64,000 nt of DNA from JABDKH01 sp963768565 (GTDB lineage: Bacteria; Bacteroidota; Rhodothermia; Rhodothermales; JABDKH01): the NCBI GenBank assembly GCA_963768565.1, contig CAVYIO010000034.1:1-64000 (forward strand). The letters are read 5' to 3'. A program made the position numbers and the translations under genes. Below the pieces are notes generated by a model. It did no database searches and was not told the origin of the DNA. It was given only the letters and a program-made list of their open reading frames with translations. Each line of letters starts with the position of its first letter. Positions within the stretch are counted from its first letter, which is position 1. Below are positions 59,065-64,000 of the stretch, piece after piece.

Positions 59065-59276
59065 TCGCCGGAAGAGTCTCATCGAGGGATTGTGGTTGAT
59101 ATCGAGGCGCCGGACTTTGTCACGGACGGCTCGTCGGCGGTTGAAGAGGCGTCAATTTGTGGCCTCAGGCCCCACAGGCATCCATTCGGGTGTGTACGCA
59201 GTAGTACCTTCACGGCGCGGCACAGGATTTGTGTCAGCGACTAGTGCACTTCCAATTCTCGTGTTATCAAAGGCAC

Positions 59277-60333
59277 ATGGACGACTCCGCAACATTTGCT
59301 CCCAGAACGCTTTTCGGCATTGAGAGTGTCGATCAGTCGTGGGGTGGACTCTTTGAAGGAGGCCGCTATCTGACCTACGGAACAAACGCCAGCGGTCGCA
59401 GCCTTCTGCCCGCAGCGTTTATCGCTGCAGCAACCCGGTCGCTCCAGACTTCGCTTCTCGTTTCACGTCTGCGGAGCGCCGATCTGGCCATTCAGGCCAC
59501 GTCTCTCGGTTTCGACCTCCCGCAAGCGGTTCAGAGTGGCCTTCTCCGTGTCAGCCGCACGCCCTTCGAACTCGAACTGATCGACCGCGACGACGACTCC
59601 CTCGAGTCGTCCCTCAAGGTCCTCGCCAGTCTCATCGTAGATGCGACTGCCGATCGAGTTGTCATCGATGACTTCAGCGCTTTCGCCCGGTTTTCGTCCT
59701 TCGATCGGTTTCGCACCGCGTTCGCTCGCCTCATTACCGAGCTCGAACATATCCCGTCGACGGTCCTGATCGGCATGCCCGAGCCCGCCAACGACGCATC
59801 GCGGCGGATCATCGACTATATGGGTACCCTGATGACCGGGTGCCTGCGCGTTCATCTGTCCTGCGTCGACGGGTTCTCGCAACGAACGATCTCTCTCATT
59901 CCGCAGATCGGCCACGTCACACGCCGTGTTGACGTCGGGTGGCAGCTGGAACATGTTGTCGCGAGGGCCGACGATGTTGCGAAGTCATTGCAGCGCCTTC
60001 GTGGAACCGCTGCCTTGCCGTCAGTGTCTGAGGTACCGCCTGTTGCCACCGACGCCGCCATCCGAAGCGCCGACAGAGGACCCAACCGAAGAGACGGATC
60101 TGTGGGTCCCGACACATCAAGAGCCTGTCATCGACCGGAACGTGCCCGTCGATTTAGTACCTGACGAGCCATCGTCTTTTGAATTCTCGGTCGAACCCGC
60201 ACCTCCGACACCGATTGAGGACGCGGGACTGGTTTTCCTCAACCGGGAAAGATTCACTGACGAACTGCAACTCTACTTCGACGACTATGAGACTTCTGGC
60301 TCGTCGTTTGCGCCTCGTCGCCATGCGAACTGA
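59277..60333 (+). CDS. KaiC/RecA-superfamily ATPase-like protein with acidic C-terminal tail (frameshifted)
   Basis: Start at ATG 59277 (MDDSATFAPRTLFGIESVDQ). The first 250 residues have a RecA/KaiC-like core: GLFEGGRYLTYGTNASGRSL at the P-loop position, LLVSRLRSADLAIQATSLGF, RVVIDDFSAFARF as Walker B, and TVLIGMPEPANDASRRIIDY. The P-loop is degenerate: GTNASGRS has Arg in place of the Lys of GxxxxGK[ST], so ATP hydrolysis may be lost. After a break near 60058 the frame continues DPTEETDLWVPTHQEPVID, SSFEFSVEPAPPTPIEDAG, ELQLYFDDYETSGSS, an acidic disordered tail, stopping at 60333. The next ORF starts inside this end. Function unknown; possibly a regulatory or scaffold ATPase. Confidence 0.6.
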
Positions 60334-60639
60334 GGACCCAAACGACGGAACAGGATCGGACGACTTCAGACATATCATCCAGGCCCTTCAGGACGTGCTG
60401 AAGCGAGAAGACTCGCTGTTCGCAGACCCGATCGTCGAACGGATCATTGTCATCCTCGGAGACGGGAAGTCGGACGAGGCACAGGATCTGTTCGCATCGG
60501 TGAAGAACCGGCTGCGAGAAACGGCGCCGGACAAAGCAGACCATCTTCTGAATGTAGTGGCGGCCGTGATCGTTCCCGACGGGAAGCCCTTCACCACGGC
60601 AGAGGAATTGTGCGCTACGTCCTCGACGAAGACGAGTAG
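60323..60639 (+). CDS. Small acidic helical protein (frameshifted near the end)
   Basis: ATG 60323 overlaps the KaiC-like stop (ATGCGAACTGA), suggesting coupled translation. MRTEDPNDGTGSDDFRHIIQ, ALQDVLKREDSLFADPIVER, DEAQDLFASVKNRLRETAPD and VAAVIVPDGKPFTTAEEL form a helical protein of about 105 residues. A break near 60,612 restores RYVLDEDE-stop at 60639; without it the frame ends at 60682 in a less natural tail. No family was recognised. Probably acts with the ATPase it overlaps. Convergent with bshB1, whose stop is at 60650. Confidence 0.55.
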
Positions 60640-60649
60640 CGACCGTCGG

Positions 60650-61412
60650 CTACTTGAACGTACGCGTGCGGGCCAGCACTGACGTCAGGTCATCAAGGCC
60701 CACAGGCCCGTTGCGATACGAGGAACGGTTCAGCAAATTGAGCACCGATGGGATAGCCGTACGATCTGGCACGTGCCTCTCGTCCATTCGAAGAACGCCG
60801 GGTTTGAAACATACGTCTCCGGCTCATCGGACTTCGACTCGTAGTCCGTATTGAAAAACTGGCTCTTGAACGCCTGCACTGCGCGGGTTCTCTGATCCCA
60901 GAAGTCCGATACGTCAACGACAAACGTTGGATCGAAAGGGATCGACTGCATGTAGTGGAGGACGTGATCTGGTCGATGCGGCTCCTGTGGCGTACCGTCC
61001 GAGTCGTGCGTTTCAATCTTGCGAAGGCCGGCATTGAAGACGGAAGCCGTCGAGAGTTCGGTAGCCGCTCCATGATCCGGATGCCGGCAAACCGGCGCGC
61101 CTACAAGGACCATGATGGGTCGAGGCGGCGAATCTGCTGGATGAGCAGGAGTCGGTTCCGAAGGTTGTTCTCGATGTTGCCGTCCGGAATCTTCAAGTTC
61201 TCCGAACACGGACTCCATGATCGTCGCAGCGGCGGCAGCCTCCTTTCGCCGCTCGTCGACCGACCCGCGCGAACCAAGCTCTCCTTGCGTCAGGTCAACG
61301 ATGCCAACGGTCGACCCGCGCGCCGTGAGCGAACAGATAGTTCACCGGCCCACAACTCCACGTCGTCCGGGTGGGCCGCTATCGCGAGAACGTCGATCGG
61401 ATTTTCTGTCAC
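60650..61412 (-). CDS. bshB1: Bacillithiol biosynthesis deacetylase BshB1 (multiple frameshifts)
   Basis: PIG-L-family deacetylase pieced from three frames. GTG 61412 has a strong GGAGG site upstream and reads TENPIDVLAIAAHPDDVELW (metal-binding AHPDD). Then follow VGIVDLTQGELGSRGSVDER, RKEAAAAATIMESVFGE, PIMVLVGAPVCRHPDHGAAT with a further metal-binding HPDH, and VDVSDFWDQRTRAVQAFKSQ, QFFNTDY, ARSYGYPIGAQFAEPFL, and finally YRNGPVGLDDLTSVLARTRT ending at 60650. Breaks lie near 61320, 61180, 60830 and 60725. BshB1 removes acetate from GlcNAc-malate in bacillithiol synthesis. The segments GELGSRG and RHPDHxxA match BshB1 rather than mycothiol MshB. Starts 25 bases after the leuS stop. Confidence 0.85.
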
Positions 61413-61437
61413 TGCATTCCTCCGGTTCTGTTCGAGA

Positions 61438-62730
61438 TCATCCCAGAACAAGGTTGACAATATTCTGCCGGAACGTCAGGTGCACCGCCGCACTATCTTT
61501 CCCTACGTGCCGGGCCACGTTAACATCGGCACGCGCGGCAGCGAGAACAACCTCCTTGTCGGCATCCGCCGCGACGGCGACGGAGCCACGCGCTTTCCGT
61601 TTACCTGAACAGCGACGTAGACCTGCTCCTCGCGCAGCAGTTGCTCGTCCACCGAAGGCCATGAAGCAAACGCCAGCGATTCTTTGTTTCCCATCCTATG
61701 CCACAGTTCTTCCGCCATGTGGGGGGCCATCGGGGCGAGGAGCAAAACGAACGTCTCCGCAACCTTTCGTGGGATCCGCTTCGGTGCAACCATCTCCGAG
61801 TTCAACTCGATGAGTGCTGCAATGGCGGTGTTGAAACTCAAACGGTCGAGATCATCAGTCACACGTCTCACGGTTCGATTCAGAAGACGCCCAAGCTCTT
61901 CATCTGGATCTTCATCCGTCACGAGCAGTGTGTCTGTGTCCTCATCGACGAGGTTCCGCCAGACGCGATTCAAGAAGCGATGTACTCCGATTATGCTTCG
62001 CGTGGACCACAGCTTGGATTGTCTCAAGCGGCCCCAGGTACATTTCGTAGAGTCGGAAGGTGTCGCAACCGAACTCGACTGCTATCTCATCGGGGCTCAC
62101 GGCATTTTTCAGACTTTTGCCCATCTTGCCATACTCCTGCGTGACCGGCGCACTCTCGTGGAAGTACTCCTTCCCGATTCGCCCTGCACGTCAGCGGCCG
62201 GACGATTGTCCTGGTCGACGACCTTCTCAGAGTCAACGATGACTCCGCGCTCATCCCGATACGCGTAGGCCTGAATATATCCCTGATTGATGAGGCGGCC
62301 GAAGGGTTCGGGTCCCGATACATAGCCCAGGTCGAATAACACTTTGTGCCAGAAGCGGGCATAGACGGGTGGAGCACGGCATGCTCAACGCCGCCCACAT
62401 ACAAATCCACCCCGCCAGAAGCCATCCAGAACTCCTCCAGCTCCTTGCCGACAAAGCCCTCGCTATTCCACGGCTCGATGAACCGGAGATAGTACCAGCA
62501 TGAGCCCGCCCATTGGGGCATCGTGTCTAACTCGCGCTCGTACTGCACGCCGTTCACGATGACGTGCCGCCACGATTCCGGTGCCCGGCCCAATGGTGGA
62601 CGCGGAGGATCGTCCGGGCTGTCGCTCGTCTGTGGCCTGAAGTCCTCCATCTCCGGCAGCACTACGGGGAGATCTTCTTCCGGGACCGAATGAATCGAAC
62701 CGTCCGGACCGTGAAGTATTGGAATCCTCC
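61438..62730 (-). CDS. leuS: Leucyl-tRNA synthetase, 3' part only (frameshifted, truncated)
   Basis: Only the C-terminal half of a class I Leu synthetase is present. In order: RIPILHGPDGSIHSVPEEDL, PVVLPEMEDFRP, WAGSCWYYLRFIEPWN, GGVDLYVGGVEHAVLH, the KMSKS region MGKSLKNAVSPDEIAVEFGC, DTFRLYEMYLGPLETIQ, LAPMAPHMAEELWHRMG, VAVQVNGKR and a terminal segment ending VNLVLG at 61438. Breaks occur near 62360, 62160, 62030 and 61590. GKSLKN stands where KMSKSKGN is usual: the first frame boundary lies just before it, so its Lys-Met-Ser cannot be judged. The sequence upstream of RIPILH, where the RQRYWGEP segment and the HIGH half should be, is absent. Downstream gene bshB1 may be co-transcribed. Confidence 0.85.
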
Positions 62731-62754
62731 CCGTACCTACCTCAACACGACCGC

Positions 62755-62946
62755 TCATCCCCATCTCAACCCGACAGTCTGATCAATCCGAAACCGAGTC
62801 ACTTCGAACTGGGCCCCGTCGATCCTTTCCATCTCCGTACGATCAGCTCCCACACGCTCCTGGCCACCGCTGGGCTCGCTGAGTCCGTAGTTCTTACCTT
62901 CTCCGAGCATACCGCTGATCGCTGGTTGGCTGGTTGTGTTCTGCAT
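62755..62946 (-). CDS. Small hypothetical protein, right-end module
   Basis: 63 residues, MQNTTSQPAISGMLGEGKNY and GGQERVGADRTEMERIDGAQ, FEVTRFRIDQTVGLRWG. A strong ribosome site AAGGGGG lies 9 bases upstream of ATG 62946. No signal, helix pair or known family. It ends next to the broken leuS, so its 3' end could be affected by the junction. It diverges from the rightward micro-ORF operon and shares a roughly 200-base upstream region with it. Confidence 0.5.
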   Translation of the reverse strand: MQNTTSQPAISGMLGEGKNYGLSEPSGGQERVGADRTEMERIDGAQFEVTRFRIDQTVGLRWG

Positions 62947-63031
62947 GGGGTATATCCCCCTTGGTAGGGCCTGCCGATGGGGTCGAGAGACAGGTGCTTT
63001 CGGCTACTCAAAGGGTTAAGCGTGCAGAACC

Positions 63032-63059
63032 ACTACCGTAATCGGTGTAACTCGGTAGT
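63032..63059. promoter_or_regulatory. Inverted repeat in the divergent region of the right-end module
   Basis: ACTACCG (63032-63038) and CGGTAGT (63053-63059) form a 7-bp inverted repeat separated by 14 bases, the spacing of a dimeric repressor site. It lies about 85 bases upstream of the first rightward micro-ORF. Confidence 0.35.
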
Positions 63060-63143
63060 TGTACCAATCACCGCACGGCCTGAGCATGCCGAGTGTACAG
63101 AACTGCTCATTCTACCCATCAACTCACCAATAAGGATCACATC

Positions 63144-63407
63144 ATGACTATCTACGCAGGCACATCCGCGTTCTTCGCTAACCGTACCACGCCCAATGAC
63201 AATCACAGCTGGTTAGTCAACAACAACCGTCCGTTCCTGTCGCTCATCACCACGGCACCCGACGGCACGAAGTCCTACTCTGACCTGTTCCTCAGCAAAG
63301 ACCGCTCGATCGACGTCAAGGTTGAGAACAACACCGTCACCATGACCTTCCCCGCTGATACCAACCAGCCTCTGTTCCGCATCCTCAGCAAAGGAGCCGC
63401 ATCATGA
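63144..63407 (+). CDS. Micro-ORF 1 of the right-end operon
   Basis: 87 residues from ATG 63144 with an AAGGA ribosome site 7 bases upstream (MTIYAGTSAFFANRTTPNDN). A beta-rich small protein: SWLVNNNRPFLSLITTAPDG, VKVENNTVTMTFPADTNQPL. Its end overlaps the next start in an ATGA. No family was recognised. Asn/Thr-rich composition and tight packing are unlike the genes to the left and suggest phage or plasmid origin. Confidence 0.65.
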   Translation: MTIYAGTSAFFANRTTPNDNHSWLVNNNRPFLSLITTAPDGTKSYSDLFLSKDRSIDVKVENNTVTMTFPADTNQPLFRILSKGAAS

Positions 63408-63634
63408 AGTTCCTCATACTCGCATTCGCAGTGCCCAGCTACATCGGTCTGCTCGTCTGGTCGTTCCGCTACAACATACTGCCGCTGCTTGACTACTACG
63501 GTGGTTGGAACTGGCTCGGCATGAACGTCCTGTTCGCAGTACTCGGCTTCGTCCTCGGCTTCGTCGGCGCAATCGGCCTTACCTACACCCCGCCCACCAA
63601 GCCCCAAGCAACTTACAAGGAAACATCATCATGA
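63404..63634 (+). CDS. Micro-ORF 2, two-helix membrane protein
   Basis: 76 residues (MKFLILAFAVPSYIGLLVWS) with two hydrophobic segments, residues 1-22 and about 38-60 (LGMNVLFAVLGFVLGFVGAI), and a short polar tail. ATGA overlaps join it to the ORFs on either side. A small inner-membrane protein such as a phage holin-like or accessory peptide would fit; nothing in the sequence proves it. Confidence 0.6.
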   Translation: MKFLILAFAVPSYIGLLVWSFRYNILPLLDYYGGWNWLGMNVLFAVLGFVLGFVGAIGLTYTPPTKPQATYKETSS

Positions 63635-63822
63635 AGATCAACATCAACAAACTGCGTAACCGTGCCATCAACGCCACTGTCACCGTGCTCAACAAAGCCA
63701 AGGCACCTGACAACTTCGAACGCATCACTAAGATGATCGACAGCGCAGACCTCACCGACGAGCAGAAACTGGCTACGTATCGGCACCTGTCGCAGCTCAT
63801 CAAGGAGTCTGACAATGCTTGA
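63631..63822 (+). CDS. Micro-ORF 3, helical protein
   Basis: 63 residues from ATG 63631 (MKININKLRNRAINATVTVL). Mostly helical, with KAPDNFERITKMIDSADLTD and EQKLATYRHLSQLIKES. Overlaps its neighbours by ATGA and ATGCTTGA junctions. No family was recognised. Confidence 0.6.
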   Translation: MKININKLRNRAINATVTVLNKAKAPDNFERITKMIDSADLTDEQKLATYRHLSQLIKESDNA

Positions 63823-63892
63823 ACTAGTCGGCTTCATCGCTGTGATGTACCTCGCCTACAAGTACGTCGAGTCTGAACAATCCGACGACTAG
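63815..63892 (+). CDS. Micro-ORF 4, 25-residue membrane peptide
   Basis: ATG 63815 to TAG 63892: MLELVGFIAVMYLAYKYVES then EQSDD. One hydrophobic helix with an acidic tail. It overlaps the stop of micro-ORF 3 by 8 bases and ends just before the terminator, which supports real translation as the last cistron. Confidence 0.5.
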   Translation: MLELVGFIAVMYLAYKYVESEQSDD

Positions 63893-63900
63893 TCACCACG

Positions 63901-63938
63901 CCACAGGCCGGCCCACAACCGGTCTGTGGTCTTTTTTA
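63901..63938 (+). terminator. Strong rho-independent terminator
   Basis: CCACAGGCCGG pairs with CCGGTCTGTGG (10 Watson-Crick pairs plus one G-U) around a 7-base loop, followed by TCTTTTTTAT. It closes the rightward micro-ORF operon 8 bases after its last stop. Confidence 0.9.
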
Positions 63939-64000
63939 TCCCCGAGTGGCTAACTGTGGGTGCGGGTGCGGGCGACCGCACCTCGCCCGAGTTGCTACGC

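Noticed and set aside
1..64000. tRNA, rRNA, CRISPR, insertion sequences, riboswitches
   Set aside because: I looked for T-loop GGTTCGA-type cores with matching arms, spaced direct repeats, transposase motifs and known riboswitch cores, and found none I could support by eye.

Overview
The window reads as chromosomal DNA of a moderately high-GC member of the Bacteroidota/Rhodothermota side of the tree, most likely Rhodothermales-like. The clues are two secreted proteins ending in type IX secretion (T9SS) C-terminal sorting domains (YPNPF / YPNPM), a bacillithiol deacetylase (bshB1), many lipoproteins, and a beta-propeller/Y_Y_Y sensor kinase. The lineage is inferred from gene content, not from a marker tree. 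No rRNA, tRNA, CRISPR array or insertion sequence was seen.

Layout. 0.3-13 kb: a repeat-rich T9SS protein, YbjQ, DinB, two-domain VOC protein, an MFS transporter with a GH29 alpha-L-fucosidase, a KefB/C-type K+/H+ antiporter, an ScyD-like beta-propeller, a cytochrome c and a second VOC protein. 13-21.5 kb: a modular GH5-FnIII-CBM6-T9SS cellulase, several lipoproteins (one with two haem c motifs), a BamA-like outer-membrane protein, small unknown proteins including a 55-residue zinc ribbon, and an aldehyde dehydrogenase. 21.5-33.6 kb: HAD 5'-nucleotidase, carbamoyltransferase, valS, crtI, aroC, DegP-type protease and PlsC. 33.6-37.3 kb: a large sensor kinase divergent from a tiny lipoprotein with Asp-Gly-His-Asn repeats. 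37.3-43.9 kb: glycosyltransferase, thioredoxin, prmC, glycogen phosphorylase, acylphosphatase, phenylalanine hydroxylase and an NhaC remnant. 43.9-57 kb: a long run of leftward housekeeping genes in transcription order efp-accB-accC-gcvH-guaA-LpoA-like-bamD-nadD-GT2-kinase-SpoIID-phoU-AhpC. 57-62.7 kb: an acylating aldehyde dehydrogenase with a possible encapsulation tail, a small cluster of anti-sigma-like protein, KaiC-like ATPase and acidic protein, bshB1, and a leuS lacking its 5' part. 62.75-64 kb: a compact set of tiny overlapping ORFs ending in a strong terminator, phage- or plasmid-like, abutting the broken leuS.

About one third of the genes, including essential ones (guaA, valS, leuS, prmC), need one or more single-base shifts to read through. 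The simplest explanation is uncorrected sequencing indels. I therefore give such genes as one CDS over the full reconstructed span and state where the frame breaks. The centre of valS and the leuS junction also look like assembly problems or mosaics.

The most unusual candidates for biology are the aldehyde dehydrogenase with a detached C-terminal helix at 57-58.7 kb, the ATPase cluster at 58.8-60.6 kb, and the micro-ORF operon at the right end. None can be called a new system from sequence alone.
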